Shown: piece by piece, positions 26,458 to 36,048 of the stretch | How the letters are laid out: each line of letters begins with the position of its first letter | Position numbering within the stretch: position 1 is the first letter of the stretch | Origin: Ruminococcus sp. AM36-2AA | GTDB lineage: Bacteria > Bacillota > Clostridia > Lachnospirales > Lachnospiraceae | Reading direction: 5' to 3' | DNA: 64,000 nt | Assembly (NCBI RefSeq): GCF_003461955.1 | Contig: NZ_QTYB01000006.1 | Span: 101,990 to 165,989 of the forward strand | Made by a program: the position numbers and the translations under genes | The notes under the pieces: generated by a model | The model's database searches: none | What the model was told of the DNA's origin: nothing | What the model saw: only the letters and a program-made list of their open reading frames with translations

Positions 26458-28464
26458 ATGGATTTGAATAATAAAAAGAGAAAAGGAGGAGTTGCCTTGG
26501 CAAGCCGCAGATTAGGTCGAGTGGAGAAAGGTCAGCCGCTGATACTTGGAGCCAACAAAATGGAGGGCGGTTATAATTTTGCAGTGGAGGCATCGGAGGA
26601 TTCTGAAGTATCCCTGCTTTTATATAAAAAAAGAGGAGCTGCCGCACCGGTGGAGATCGTTTTTCCAAAGGATTTCCATACAGGACGTGTGTGGGCACTG
26701 AAGCTGTGCAGTGCTTCTCTGAAGGAGTTTGAATATAATTATAAAATAGACGGTGAGATCGTGCAGGATCCGTATGCATACGGACTTCACGGGAGAGAGC
26801 ATTTCGGAGTACCTTACGATCCGGAAAAGGAGGTCCGCTGTCGCTTCCTTAATGAGAATGTTTCCGGCTGGGAAAATGAAACTGCACCGGCAGTAGAATA
26901 TGAAAATATGATCCTGTACAAGCTTCATGTCCGTGGTTATACGAAGCTTGCCAGAAAGATGGTTTCCCATAAGGGGACTTTTCTTGGCCTGACAGAGATG
27001 ATCCCTTACTGGAAAGAACTTGGGATCAATGCCATTGAACTGATGCCTGCCTATGAATTCTGTGAGGTTCCGATCAGTAAACCGAAGGAAGGCAGTGAAC
27101 ACATCAAGACCCGCCGAAAGGAAAATATAGTGAATTACTGGGGCTATGCTTCCGGCTTTTATTTCAGCCCGAAGAGTGCTTACTGCAGTACCAGAGAACC
27201 GGAGCAGGAATTCCGGTATCTGATCCGGGAGCTGCACAAGAACGGTATTACCTGTATCATGGAATTCTATTTTCCGGAGGAAACAGACAGCCTGATGGCT
27301 CTTCGAGCCCTGCAGTTCTGGAGAGATTTTTACCATGTAGATGGATTTCATGTGCTGGGAGAGGGCTTTAACCGGGAGATGCTTCTTCGGGACGGAATCC
27401 TTTCCGGAGCAAAACTGATCTTCCAGGGCTTTGATTTTGATCATTTTTACAGAGGAAAGCTTCCGGTCAGACGCTGCGGAGCGGAGAGCAATATGAATTT
27501 TCTCCAGGATATGCGCCGTTTCCTGAAAAGCGATGAAGGTATGGTGGAGGCTGCAGCATGGCATATCCGTCATAACAGCGAGAATCATGGAGTGATCAAT
27601 TACATGGTCTGCCAAGACGGATTTACCATGAATGACCTGGTGAGCTACAATTATAAACATAACGAGGCCAATGGCGAGGGCAATCAGGACGGAAGCAGCT
27701 ATAATTATTCCTGGAACTGTGGTGTGGAAGGCCCTACCCGTAAGGTTTCCGTCCGTCAGATGAGGGAACGCCAGATCAAAAATGCCTTTCTGATGATGCT
27801 GCTGAGTCAGGGTGTTCCCATGATCTATCACGGTGATGAATTCGGCAATTCCCAGAGCGGAAACAATAATGCCTACTGTCAGGATAATGCTACCGGCTGG
27901 ACAGACTGGAAGGGCCTTTCCAGAAACCAGGGACTGAGGGAATTTGTAAAGGATGCCATTGCTTTTCGTAAGGCCCATCCCGTTCTTCATATGCCGGTGG
28001 AACTGAAAGGGGTAGATTATCTGACCAAGGGGTTCCCGGATGTGTCTCTTCACGGAGAACGTGCCTGGTATCTGAGCTATGAGAATACCAGCAGGCTTCT
28101 TGGTATGATGTACTACGGAGCCTATGCAAGGGAAAAAGAGGATCTGGAGGCTGCAGAGGATGATTTTATTTACATCGGCTATAATTTCCACTGGGAAAAC
28201 CGGAGCCTTGCTCTGCCCAATCTCCCGGAAGGCATGTGCTGGAAAAAAATCGCAGATACCTCTCTTCACGGAACAGGATTCTGTCTGGAGGAGGAAGAAG
28301 AATATAAAAAATCAATCGAAATTGGCCCCCGCGCCATTGTGGTATTGCTGGGCAGACAGGAGGCGGAGAAAGATGCGATCATGGCACCCGTGGCTGCACT
28401 TCAGGACCATCACGAGGCACAAGCTTCTGGTGATGAAATATTGTTTTCGTATCGGGTTATATAA
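26458..28464 (+). CDS. GH13 debranching-type (GlgX/isoamylase-like) protein lacking catalytic residues
   Basis: A 668-residue protein with an N-terminal CBM48-like domain (about 20-140), an alpha-amylase barrel and a C-terminal beta domain. The scaffold is clearly GlgX/isoamylase-like (MILYKLHVRGYTKL, NYWGYASGFYFSPKSAYC, DLVSYNYKHNEANGE). But at the four GH13 regions the key residues differ: region I has IMEFYFPEE, without the usual D...NH. Region II has DGFHVLGE, so the invariant Arg is His298 and the nucleophile Asp is Leu300. Region III has Gln323 for the acid Glu, and region IV has Gln386 before the retained Asp387. It is probably not an enzyme; a glycogen-binding or regulatory role is inference. 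Starts: ATG 26458 (AAGGA) or TTG 26497 (AAAGGAGG). Confidence 0.85.
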   Translation: MDLNNKKRKGGVALASRRLGRVEKGQPLILGANKMEGGYNFAVEASEDSEVSLLLYKKRGAAAPVEIVFPKDFHTGRVWALKLCSASLKEFEYNYKIDGEIVQDPYAYGLHGREHFGVPYDPEKEVRCRFLNENVSGWENETAPAVEYENMILYKLHVRGYTKLARKMVSHKGTFLGLTEMIPYWKELGINAIELMPAYEFCEVPISKPKEGSEHIKTRRKENIVNYWGYASGFYFSPKSAYCSTREPEQEFRYLIRELHKNGITCIMEFYFPEETDSLMALRALQFWRDFYHVDGFHVLGEGFNREMLLRDGILSGAKLIFQGFDFDHFYRGKLPVRRCGAESNMNFLQDMRRFLKSDEGMVEAAAWHIRHNSENHGVINYMVCQDGFTMNDLVSYNYKHNEANGEGNQDGSSYNYSWNCGVEGPTRKVSVRQMRERQIKNAFLMMLLSQGVPMIYHGDEFGNSQSGNNNAYCQDNATGWTDWKGLSRNQGLREFVKDAIAFRKAHPVLHMPVELKGVDYLTKGFPDVSLHGERAWYLSYENTSRLLGMMYYGAYAREKEDLEAAEDDFIYIGYNFHWENRSLALPNLPEGMCWKKIADTSLHGTGFCLEEEEEYKKSIEIGPRAIVVLLGRQEAEKDAIMAPVAALQDHHEAQASGDEILFSYRVI

Positions 28465-28966
28465 GCAGGGGTTGCTTCATGACCTGTCCAAATATTCCCC
28501 GACGGAATTTCTGGTAGGCTGTAAATATTATCAGGGGACAAGAAGCCCCAACAACGCAGAACGTGAGGCAACCGGCGTATCCATGTCCTGGCTGCACCAT
28601 AAGGGAAGAAACAGACACCATTTTGAACATTGGGTAGACTATTCCCTTGACGGTGAGCATGTGATCATGGGAGCCAGAATGCCCAGAAAATATGTGGCGG
28701 AAATGGTCATGGATCGGATCAGTGCATCCAGAAACTATCTGGGAGAGGAATATACCTATCATGAACCATTGCAGTATTTTCTGAAAAGCAAGGAGAAGCT
28801 GTGGTTTATCCATCCACAGACAAAGAAAGAGCTGGAGGGACTTCTCCGGATCCTGGATAAATACGGAGAGGATAAGACCCTGTGGTATATCCGCAATGTA
28901 TATCTATGTGATAACCGCGGAAAAAAAGTGAAAAGCCCTGGGAAAAAGCTTCGAAATCACAGATAG
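28373..28966 (+). CDS. DUF5662 family protein
   Basis: A 197-residue protein of the DUF5662 family, common in gut Firmicutes and of unknown function. It has the characteristic WLHFRTITRHKLLVMKYCF, YKQGLLHDLSKYSPTEF (an HD-like His-Asp pair), NNAEREATGVSMSWLHHKG and HHFEHWVDY stretches, rich in histidines that could bind metal. The ATG at 28373 follows AGGAGG (28358-28363, 9 bases). It therefore overlaps the end of the preceding GH13 gene by 92 bases in another frame, which is unusual. Confidence 0.85.
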   Translation: MRSWHPWLHFRTITRHKLLVMKYCFRIGLYKQGLLHDLSKYSPTEFLVGCKYYQGTRSPNNAEREATGVSMSWLHHKGRNRHHFEHWVDYSLDGEHVIMGARMPRKYVAEMVMDRISASRNYLGEEYTYHEPLQYFLKSKEKLWFIHPQTKKELEGLLRILDKYGEDKTLWYIRNVYLCDNRGKKVKSPGKKLRNHR

Positions 28967-29023
28967 GGGTGTATTTTTGGCAGGTTGTCTGATATAATAT
29001 TCAGATATCAGGAGGAAGAATGA

Positions 29024-29602
29024 ATGGATACACCAACAATTGCGAAATACTATAGAGAGAAAGATCCCATGGAGCGCCTGAAGCTTCTGGAGCAGTCCAT
29101 TGCAGCAGGAGAAGAACCGGAAGAAAACAGGATCCGTAAGGAACTCTGGGATATCCGTTACAGCGATAAATCCGAGACTGGTGATACCAGGGCAGACGGT
29201 TATCTCGGTCTCTGGATGACCATGGAGTTTAACCGGAATTCCGCTTCCAGATTCTTTGGCACAAGAAGTGCGAAGAAAGAGATAGGTAAGTATCTTAAGA
29301 AGCTGAAATTTCAGGAACTCCAGGAAAAGGGCGGCCTTTATGAGGAGCTTCTTTACCGGGAATGCTGTCATCTGGTTCTGGTCTACATGGATCTCTGTCA
29401 GACAGATAAATCCTATAACACAATGATTTTCGGCCTGATCCACATCAAGGAGGACAGTGCGAAGGCCAAGGTCCAGAGAGACATCAGGGAAACAGCTGTG
29501 GAGCTTCCGGCTAATCTTGGAATGGAAGCTGAGCTTGGAATCATCACAAGAGCTGCCAGAGAGATCTACAGGCAGTATTATCCCAATGAAGGAAGCATTT
29601 AG
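29024..29602 (+). CDS. Conserved hypothetical protein (192 residues)
   Basis: I do not recognise a characterised family. The product is soluble, mostly helical and charged (SIAAGEEPEENRIRKELWDIRY; ADGYLGLWMTMEFNRNSA; EIGKYLKKLKFQELQEKGG; LYRECCHLVLVYMDLC). It looks like uncharacterised proteins of Lachnospiraceae (possibly DUF6553; from memory, not checked). A clear AGGAGGA ribosome site precedes the ATG pair, a TATAAT lies at 28993-28998, and a terminator follows, so it seems to be a self-contained gene. Confidence 0.75.
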   Translation: MDTPTIAKYYREKDPMERLKLLEQSIAAGEEPEENRIRKELWDIRYSDKSETGDTRADGYLGLWMTMEFNRNSASRFFGTRSAKKEIGKYLKKLKFQELQEKGGLYEELLYRECCHLVLVYMDLCQTDKSYNTMIFGLIHIKEDSAKAKVQRDIRETAVELPANLGMEAELGIITRAAREIYRQYYPNEGSI

Positions 29603-29625
29603 GAAGCAATAAGTTTTCCGTTTCA

Positions 29626-29653
29626 GGCTGTCTGAATACTCAGACAGCCTTTT
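29626..29653 (+). terminator. Terminator after the 192-residue hypothetical gene
   Basis: GGCTGTCTGA (29626-29635) and TCAGACAGCC (29640-29649), perfect 10-bp stem with a 4-base loop, then TTTTGTTG. Confidence 0.8.
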
Positions 29654-29743
29654 GTTGCCATGCATCCGGCAAAAGATCCCGGGATTTTTTGAAAAGGGAT
29701 TTTTACCGGGTGTGAAGAGAAACATTCAGGAGGTTACTAATTT

Positions 29744-32665
29744 ATGAATCCCAATCATCTGAACGCATATGAAGTCCTGAAGGAAGAAGATCTTCAGGAT
29801 ATTCATTCCAAAGGATGGCTTCTCAAACACAAAAAAACAGGAGCCAGAGTCATGCTCATCGAGAACAGCGATGAGAATAAAGTTTTTAACATTGCATTCC
29901 GTACACCGCCAAAGAACAGCACCGGTGTTGCCCACATCCTGGAACACAGTGTACTGTGCGGTTCCAGGGAATTTCCGCTTAAGGATCCTTTTGTGGAACT
30001 GGTAAAAGGATCTCTCAATACCTTCCTCAATGCCATGACCTACCCGGACAAAACCTGCTACCCTGTAGCCAGCTGTAATGACCGGGATTTCCAGAATCTG
30101 ATGCATGTGTATCTGGATGCGGTGTTCTACCCGAACATTTACAAAAAAGAGGAGATTTTCCGCCAGGAGGGCTGGAACTATCATCTGGAACAGAAAGAAG
30201 GACCGCTGAAGTACAATGGTGTTGTTTACAACGAAATGAAAGGTGCTTTTTCCTCACCGGACGATGTTCTGGAGCGTGAGATCATGAATTCCCTGTTCCC
30301 GGATACCACCTATGGCTGTGAGTCCGGCGGAGATCCTGTAAATATCCCAGATCTCAGTTACGAGGAATTCCTGGATTTCCACAGACAGTACTATCATCCG
30401 TCCAACAGCTTTATCTATCTCTATGGAAACATGGATATGGAGGAGAAACTGGAGTTTATTGACAGCCATTATCTGTCTGCCTTTGATTCCCTTGCCATTG
30501 ATTCCCAGATCCGGGATCAGGAAGCTTTTGCCCAGGTAAAAGATATCCAGAAAAATTATCCGGTGTCAGAGGACGAAGGAGAAGAGGATAACACTTATCT
30601 TTCCTACAATATGGTTGTGGGCGAGGCAGCAGATATCAACTTAAGTCTTGCTTTCGAAGTCCTGGATTACGCACTTTTAAGCGCACCGGGTGCACCGCTG
30701 AAACAGGCACTTCTGGATGCAAAGATCGGCAAGGATATCTATGGCTCCTTTGAGGATGGAATCAAACAGACCTATTTCTCCATCGTGGCAAAGGGAGCCA
30801 ACTTAAGCCAGAAAGAGGAATTTGTCAAAGTGATCCGTGACACCCTCACAAAGATCATGGAGGAAGGTATCGACAAGAAGGCAGTAACAGCCGGAATCAA
30901 CTACTACGAATTCCGTTTCCGTGAGGCAGATTTCTCTTCCTATCCGAAGGGACTGATGTATGGCCTGGATATTTTAAGCAGCTGGCTTTATGACGATACA
31001 AAGCCGTTCTGTGAAGTACAGCTTCTTGAGGGATTTGAGTTCCTCAAAAAAGCTCTGGAAGAGGGATATTTTGAGGATCTGATCCGTAAATATCTTCTGG
31101 ATAATACCCATGGCGCGATCCTTTCCCTGGTACCGGAGAAAGGCCTTGCTGCTAAGAGAGACAAAGAACTGGAAGAAAAACTGGAGAATTACAGAAAGAG
31201 CCTTTCTGATGAAGAGCTTACCCGGATGGTAGAGAATACAAAAGCCCTGGAAGCTTATCAGGAATCCGAGGAAGATCCGGAAGCACTGACCTGTATCCCG
31301 ATGCTTTCCAGAGAAGATATCAAAAAAGAGATCACAGGACTGACAAATGAGGAACATTACGTAGATGACAGCCTGTTTCTGTATCATGATGTATGCACCA
31401 ATGGAATCGGTTATGCAGATCTTCTTTTTGAGATCCATGACTTTGATGTAAATACTGTCCATTATCTGGGACTTTTAAAATCTGTGCTTGGAGCAGTGGA
31501 TACAGAAAACTACAGTTATGGTGAACTGTTCAATGAGGTGAATGCGAGAACCGGCGGTATTGCCTATGGAATCGAGGTTTTTGATGATGCCCAGGATACC
31601 GATGCGTTCCGTGCCATGTTTGCTGTAAGAGGCAAAGCTTTGTATCCGGAGATGGATTTCATGTTCTCCATGATCCGTGAAGTTCTTACAACTTCCAAAC
31701 TTACAGACACCAAACGTCTCTATGAGATCATTGCCAGAGTGAAATCCAGAGCCCAGGCCAGCCTTGCAAGTGCAGGCCATTCCACCGCCGTTCTCCGCGG
31801 TGCTTCCTATGCATCCCCGATGGCTGCCTTCCAGGATGAGATGGCAGGGATCGGATATTATCAGTTTATCGAAAAACTGGAAAAAGATTTTGACAGCTGC
31901 AAGGACGAGATCGTAAAAAATCTCCGCAAAGTGATGGAGGAGGTTCTTCGTCCGGAGAATTTCTGTGTAAGCTACACCGGAGAGAGAGAGTCCCTGGATA
32001 CAGTGAAAACACAGGCTGCCGAAATTAAGAAAGTCCTGTTTAATGGACAGAAACCGGAGCCCGTGAAACAGGCCCCGTGCGTAAAGAAAAACGAAGCCTT
32101 CAAGACATCTGGTCAGGTACAGTATGTGGCACAGAACGGAAACTTCCGCAAAAAAGGCCTGGAATATACCGGTGCGCTGGATATCCTGAAGGTGATCTTA
32201 AGTTATGATTATCTCTGGATCAACATCCGCGTCAAAGGCGGCGCTTATGGCTGTATGAGCGGATTTAAGAGAAACGGAGAAAGCTTCCTGGTATCTTACC
32301 GTGATCCTCACCTTAAGAGAACCCTGGAAGTATACCAGGGAGTGCCGGATTATATCCGTGCCTTTGAGGCAGACGAGCGTGAGATGACAAAATATATCAT
32401 CGGAACGATCAGCAACAAGGATGTGCCGAGAACTCCGCAGATGCAGGGAAGTATCTCAAAAACCGCATATTTCTCCAATGTTACAGAGGATATGCTCCAG
32501 AAGGAAAGAAATCAGATCCTCGGAGCGCAGAAGGAGGATATCCAGAAATTGGAAGCTCTTGTAGAAGCAGTACTTTCCGATGATCAGATCTGCGTAGTAG
32601 GAAGTGAGACTGCAATAGAGAAGGCGGAAGATGTATTCATGGAAGTGAAGCCACTGATCGGCTGA
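29744..32665 (+). CDS. M16C family zinc metallopeptidase (presequence-protease-like)
   Basis: A 973-residue peptidase of the insulinase superfamily, subfamily M16C (PreP/Cym1-like), which degrades peptides inside a closed chamber. The inverted zinc motif HxxEH is at residues 64-68 (AHILEHSVLCGS), and the distal glutamate region YNGVVYNEMKGAFSSPDD follows, both intact. The second half carries the catalytically silent repeats and the R/Y pair region (YDYLWINIRVKGGAYGCMSGF). No signal peptide, so it works in the cytoplasm on peptides. Full family length; start at 29744 after AGGAGG. Confidence 0.93.
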   Translation: MNPNHLNAYEVLKEEDLQDIHSKGWLLKHKKTGARVMLIENSDENKVFNIAFRTPPKNSTGVAHILEHSVLCGSREFPLKDPFVELVKGSLNTFLNAMTYPDKTCYPVASCNDRDFQNLMHVYLDAVFYPNIYKKEEIFRQEGWNYHLEQKEGPLKYNGVVYNEMKGAFSSPDDVLEREIMNSLFPDTTYGCESGGDPVNIPDLSYEEFLDFHRQYYHPSNSFIYLYGNMDMEEKLEFIDSHYLSAFDSLAIDSQIRDQEAFAQVKDIQKNYPVSEDEGEEDNTYLSYNMVVGEAADINLSLAFEVLDYALLSAPGAPLKQALLDAKIGKDIYGSFEDGIKQTYFSIVAKGANLSQKEEFVKVIRDTLTKIMEEGIDKKAVTAGINYYEFRFREADFSSYPKGLMYGLDILSSWLYDDTKPFCEVQLLEGFEFLKKALEEGYFEDLIRKYLLDNTHGAILSLVPEKGLAAKRDKELEEKLENYRKSLSDEELTRMVENTKALEAYQESEEDPEALTCIPMLSREDIKKEITGLTNEEHYVDDSLFLYHDVCTNGIGYADLLFEIHDFDVNTVHYLGLLKSVLGAVDTENYSYGELFNEVNARTGGIAYGIEVFDDAQDTDAFRAMFAVRGKALYPEMDFMFSMIREVLTTSKLTDTKRLYEIIARVKSRAQASLASAGHSTAVLRGASYASPMAAFQDEMAGIGYYQFIEKLEKDFDSCKDEIVKNLRKVMEEVLRPENFCVSYTGERESLDTVKTQAAEIKKVLFNGQKPEPVKQAPCVKKNEAFKTSGQVQYVAQNGNFRKKGLEYTGALDILKVILSYDYLWINIRVKGGAYGCMSGFKRNGESFLVSYRDPHLKRTLEVYQGVPDYIRAFEADEREMTKYIIGTISNKDVPRTPQMQGSISKTAYFSNVTEDMLQKERNQILGAQKEDIQKLEALVEAVLSDDQICVVGSETAIEKAEDVFMEVKPLIG

Positions 32666-32675
32666 TGAGAAACAA

Positions 32676-32707
32676 AGCCTGCTGTCCGTTAAATGGGATA
32701 GCAGGCT
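32676..32707 (+). promoter_or_regulatory. Hairpin between M16C gene and era
   Basis: AGCCTGCT (32676-32683) pairs with AGCAGGCT (32700-32707); the stem can extend with TCC/GGA-type pairs inside. No T-run follows, so it may separate the transcripts by processing rather than end them. Confidence 0.45.
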
Positions 32708-32733
32708 GTGAAAGGATTATGAGAGGATAAAGA

Positions 32734-33642
32734 ATGGATAATAATTTTAGATCAGGCTTTGTTGCGATCATCGGAAGACCGAATGTTGGAAAATCCACGC
32801 TGATGAACCATCTTATCGGACAGAAGATCGCCATCACATCAAACAAGCCACAGACAACCAGAAACAAGATACAGACCGTATATACCTGTGATGAGGGACA
32901 GATCGTATTTTTGGACACACCAGGTATCCACAAGGCAAAAAACAAGCTTGGAGAATACATGGTACAGGTTGCGGAGAGAACCCTGAAGGAAGTAGATGCC
33001 ATTATGTGGCTGGTGGAGCCGTCCACATTCGTAGGTGCGGGAGAGCGCCACATTGCCGAGCAGCTACAGAAGGTTGGAGTTCCTGTGATTCTCATCATCA
33101 ACAAGATCGATACGGTAAAAAAAGAAGAGCTTCTTCCTGCAATCGATACCTACCGTAAGATCTGTGATTTTGCAGAGATCATTCCCTGCTCTGCCCTCCG
33201 CGGAAAAAACACACAGGATATCATTCCAAGTATTTTCAAATATCTTCCGTACGGACCGATGTTCTATGATGAGGATACAGTTACCGACCAGCCTCAGCGC
33301 CAGATCGCCGCAGAGATCATCCGTGAGAAGGCTCTGCATGCACTGGATGAGGAGATCCCTCACGGAATCGCCGTTGCCATCGACCGGATGAAGAAACGTC
33401 CGGGAAGAAGCAACATCATAGATATTGATGCGACCATCATCTGCGAGCGTAATTCCCACAAAGGCATCATCATCGGAAAACAGGGTGCCATGCTGAAAAA
33501 GATCGGAAGCAATGCCCGCTATGAGCTGGAGCGTATGCTGGAAGCAAAGGTAAACCTAAAGCTCTGGGTCAAGGTGACTAAGAACTGGAGAGACAGTGAT
33601 TTCCTGATCAAGAACTTTGGATATGATAAGAAAGAAATCTGA
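32734..33642 (+). CDS. era: GTPase Era
   Basis: A 302-residue Era, a 30S assembly GTPase that binds the 3' end of 16S rRNA. G1 GRPNVGKST, G2 region QTTRNKIQTVY, G3 DTPGIHKAKNKLG, G4 NKID; C-terminal KH domain with ERNSHKGIIIGKQGAMLKKIG. recO follows after 2 bases, a common pair in Firmicutes. Confidence 0.97.
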   Translation: MDNNFRSGFVAIIGRPNVGKSTLMNHLIGQKIAITSNKPQTTRNKIQTVYTCDEGQIVFLDTPGIHKAKNKLGEYMVQVAERTLKEVDAIMWLVEPSTFVGAGERHIAEQLQKVGVPVILIINKIDTVKKEELLPAIDTYRKICDFAEIIPCSALRGKNTQDIIPSIFKYLPYGPMFYDEDTVTDQPQRQIAAEIIREKALHALDEEIPHGIAVAIDRMKKRPGRSNIIDIDATIICERNSHKGIIIGKQGAMLKKIGSNARYELERMLEAKVNLKLWVKVTKNWRDSDFLIKNFGYDKKEI

Positions 33643-33644
33643 AA

Positions 33645-34403
33645 ATGAGTGATCTGATTACCGTACAGGGAGTGGTGCTTTCTGCCATGCCGGTAGGCGA
33701 CTATGACAAGCGGATCGTCCTTCTCACAAGAGAGAGGGGAAAGATTTCCGCCTTTGCCAAGGGAGCAAGGCGGCAGAACAGTCCGTTTATGGCAGCAGCC
33801 AATCCGTTTGTATTCGGAAGTTTTACCCTTTATGAGGGAAGGACAAGTTATAATCTCAACCAGGTCAGCGTACAGCATCATTTTGTGGAACTGGCCACCC
33901 AGCAGCCGGGAGTTTACTACGGATATTATTTTCTGGAGCTGGCAGACTATTTTGGCAAAGAGGGAGCGGATGAGAAGGAAATGATGAATCTTCTCTATGT
34001 GACCATCAAAGCCATTTTGAATCCTCATATAGAAGACCGGCTGGTGCGCTGTATCTATGAACTGCGGACTATGGTGATCCAGGGCGTGATGCCGCAGCTG
34101 TTCCAGTGTGCGGGCTGCGGGAGAGAGCTTACGGAGGAAGAAACCGGAGAACTTTTTTTCTCCCAGGACGAGCATGGGATCCTGTGTGCAGACTGCAGCA
34201 GGATGGCCATGGACAGGAAACGGATCTCAGCGGCTGCCCTGTATGCCATGCGTTACATAGCCGTGTCCCCCCTGGCAAAGCTGTATACGTTTACAGTGCG
34301 GGATGATGTGCTGCGGGAACTGGAACGCCACATTTACCGGTATACGGAGCTGAATACAGACAAGCGGTTTAAAAGTCTGGAGATCCTGGAAATGATGAGA
34401 TAG
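33645..34403 (+). CDS. recO: DNA repair protein RecO
   Basis: A 252-residue RecO, which loads RecA on SSB-coated DNA with RecR. N-terminal OB fold (VQGVVLSAMPVGDYDKRIVLLTRERGKISAFAKGAR), helical middle, and a four-cysteine zinc finger CAGC...CADC (about residues 151-185). Starts 2 bases after era, so expressed with it. Confidence 0.95.
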   Translation: MSDLITVQGVVLSAMPVGDYDKRIVLLTRERGKISAFAKGARRQNSPFMAAANPFVFGSFTLYEGRTSYNLNQVSVQHHFVELATQQPGVYYGYYFLELADYFGKEGADEKEMMNLLYVTIKAILNPHIEDRLVRCIYELRTMVIQGVMPQLFQCAGCGRELTEEETGELFFSQDEHGILCADCSRMAMDRKRISAAALYAMRYIAVSPLAKLYTFTVRDDVLRELERHIYRYTELNTDKRFKSLEILEMMR

Positions 34404-34481
34404 ATCCCTGCCAGCTGCGGAATAACTGTAACGATTTATTTTTCAAAAGCAGGACAGGATGCAATGCAAATGGAAATATCC

Positions 34482-34510
34482 TTGAAAAATCATGAGGATA
34501 CTAGTATAAT
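34482..34510 (+). promoter_or_regulatory. Promoter of glyQS
   Basis: TTGAAA (34482-34487) and TATAAT (34505-34510), 17-base spacer, about 86 bases before the ATG. The short leader has small palindromes (TCCGGA twice; GCAGCT/AGCTGC) but no T-box architecture. Confidence 0.75.
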
Positions 34511-34596
34511 AAGACCAAAAATGTAAAAAAGCAGCTTTTTCCGGAGCTTTCCGGACGCATTTGGCGGAACAGCTGCAAGTCAAGAGGAGAGAAATC

Positions 34597-35991
34597 ATGG
34601 AAAAGACAATGGAAAAGATCGTAGCTCTTGCAAAAGCCAGAGGATTTGTTTACCCGGGTTCCGAGATCTACGGCGGCCTGGCAAACACATGGGATTATGG
34701 AAATCTCGGTGTAGAGCTTAAAAATAACGTAAAACGTGCATGGTGGCAGAAATTCATTCAGGAGTCTCCGTACAATGTAGGTGTTGACTGTGCGATCCTT
34801 ATGAACCCGCAGACATGGATCGCTTCCGGACATCTTGGCGGATTTTCTGATCCTCTTATGGACTGTAAAGAGTGCCACGAGCGTTTCCGTGCAGATAAGC
34901 TCATTGAGGACTTTTGTGCAGAGCATGACATTGCCATTGAGGGAAGCGTAGATGCATGGTCCCAGGAGAAGATGATGGACTTCATCAAAGAACACGAGGT
35001 AGGATGTCCGAGCTGTGGTAAACACAACTTCACAGATATCCGTCAGTTCAACCTGATGTTCAAGACATTCCAGGGTGTTACCGAAGATGCCAAGAATACT
35101 GTATATTTAAGACCGGAGACTGCACAGGGTATTTTCGTAAACTTCAAGAACGTACAGAGAACATCTCGTAAAAAGATTCCGTTTGGTATCGGCCAGATCG
35201 GTAAATCCTTCCGTAACGAGATCACACCGGGTAACTTCACATTCCGTACCCGTGAGTTCGAGCAGATGGAGCTTGAGTTCTTCTGCGAGCCGGATACAGA
35301 TCTTGAGTGGTTTGCATACTGGAAGAAGTTCTGCCTTGACTGGCTGAGTGCTCTCGGACTTAAGGATGATGAGGTTCGTTACCGTGACCATGATAAGGAA
35401 GAGCTGAGCTTCTACAGCAAGGCTACCACAGATGTGGAATTCCTTTTCCCATTCGGATGGGGTGAGCTCTGGGGAATCGCTGACAGAACAGATTATGATC
35501 TGACACAGCATCAGAATGTATCCGGCCAGGATCTCACATACTTTGATGATGAGAAGAAACAGAAATATATCCCATACGTTATCGAGCCATCACTTGGAGC
35601 AGACCGTATGGTACTTGCTTTCCTCTGCAGCGCTTACGATGAGGAAGTTCTGGATGAAGAGAAGAACGATGTCCGTACAGTCCTTCATTTCCATCCGGTG
35701 CTTGCACCGGTTAAGATCGGTGTGCTTCCGCTTTCCAAGAAGCTTAACGAGGGTGCTGAGAAGATCTACCAGCAGCTTTCCAAGAAGTACAACTGTGAGT
35801 ACGATGATCGTGGAAATATCGGTAAACGTTACCGCAGACAGGATGAGATCGGTACTCCGTTCTGTATCACTTATGACTTCGAGTCTGAGAATGACGGTGC
35901 AGTTACAGTCCGTGACCGTGACACTATGGAGCAGGTACGTGTGAAGATCGATGAGCTTGATGCATACTTTGCTGATAAATTTACATTTTAA
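34597..35991 (+). CDS. glyQS: Glycine--tRNA ligase (alpha2 type)
   Basis: A 464-residue class II glycyl-tRNA synthetase of the single-chain homodimer type. Recognised by [31 protein letters not shown], motif 2 [33 protein letters not shown], motif 3 [13 protein letters not shown] and a C-terminal anticodon-binding domain. A pair of CxxC motifs (CKECH, CPSCGK) lies in the insertion. ATG at 34597 is preceded by AGAGGAGA; a TTG at 34561 is rejected. Own promoter upstream. Confidence 0.96.
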   Translation: MEKTMEKIVALAKARGFVYPGSEIYGGLANTWDYGNLGVELKNNVKRAWWQKFIQESPYNVGVDCAILMNPQTWIASGHLGGFSDPLMDCKECHERFRADKLIEDFCAEHDIAIEGSVDAWSQEKMMDFIKEHEVGCPSCGKHNFTDIRQFNLMFKTFQGVTEDAKNTVYLRPETAQGIFVNFKNVQRTSRKKIPFGIGQIGKSFRNEITPGNFTFRTREFEQMELEFFCEPDTDLEWFAYWKKFCLDWLSALGLKDDEVRYRDHDKEELSFYSKATTDVEFLFPFGWGELWGIADRTDYDLTQHQNVSGQDLTYFDDEKKQKYIPYVIEPSLGADRMVLAFLCSAYDEEVLDEEKNDVRTVLHFHPVLAPVKIGVLPLSKKLNEGAEKIYQQLSKKYNCEYDDRGNIGKRYRRQDEIGTPFCITYDFESENDGAVTVRDRDTMEQVRVKIDELDAYFADKFTF

Positions 35992-36008
35992 GTAAATACA
36001 TTTTTTAA

Positions 36009-36048
36009 TAAAAAACCTCCGGCTATTTTCTGGCCGGAGGCTTTTTTT
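36009..36048. terminator. Bidirectional terminator between glyQS and the AraC-type gene
   Basis: CCTCCGGC (36016-36023) pairs with GCCGGAGG (36033-36040), with A-run on the left and seven Ts on the right; it overlaps the last codons of the minus-strand regulator gene. Confidence 0.85.

Noticed and set aside
34511-34596. T-box riboswitch before glycyl-tRNA synthetase
   Set aside because: The leader is only ~86 bases, without stem I, specifier loop or antiterminator layout; only small palindromes are visible.
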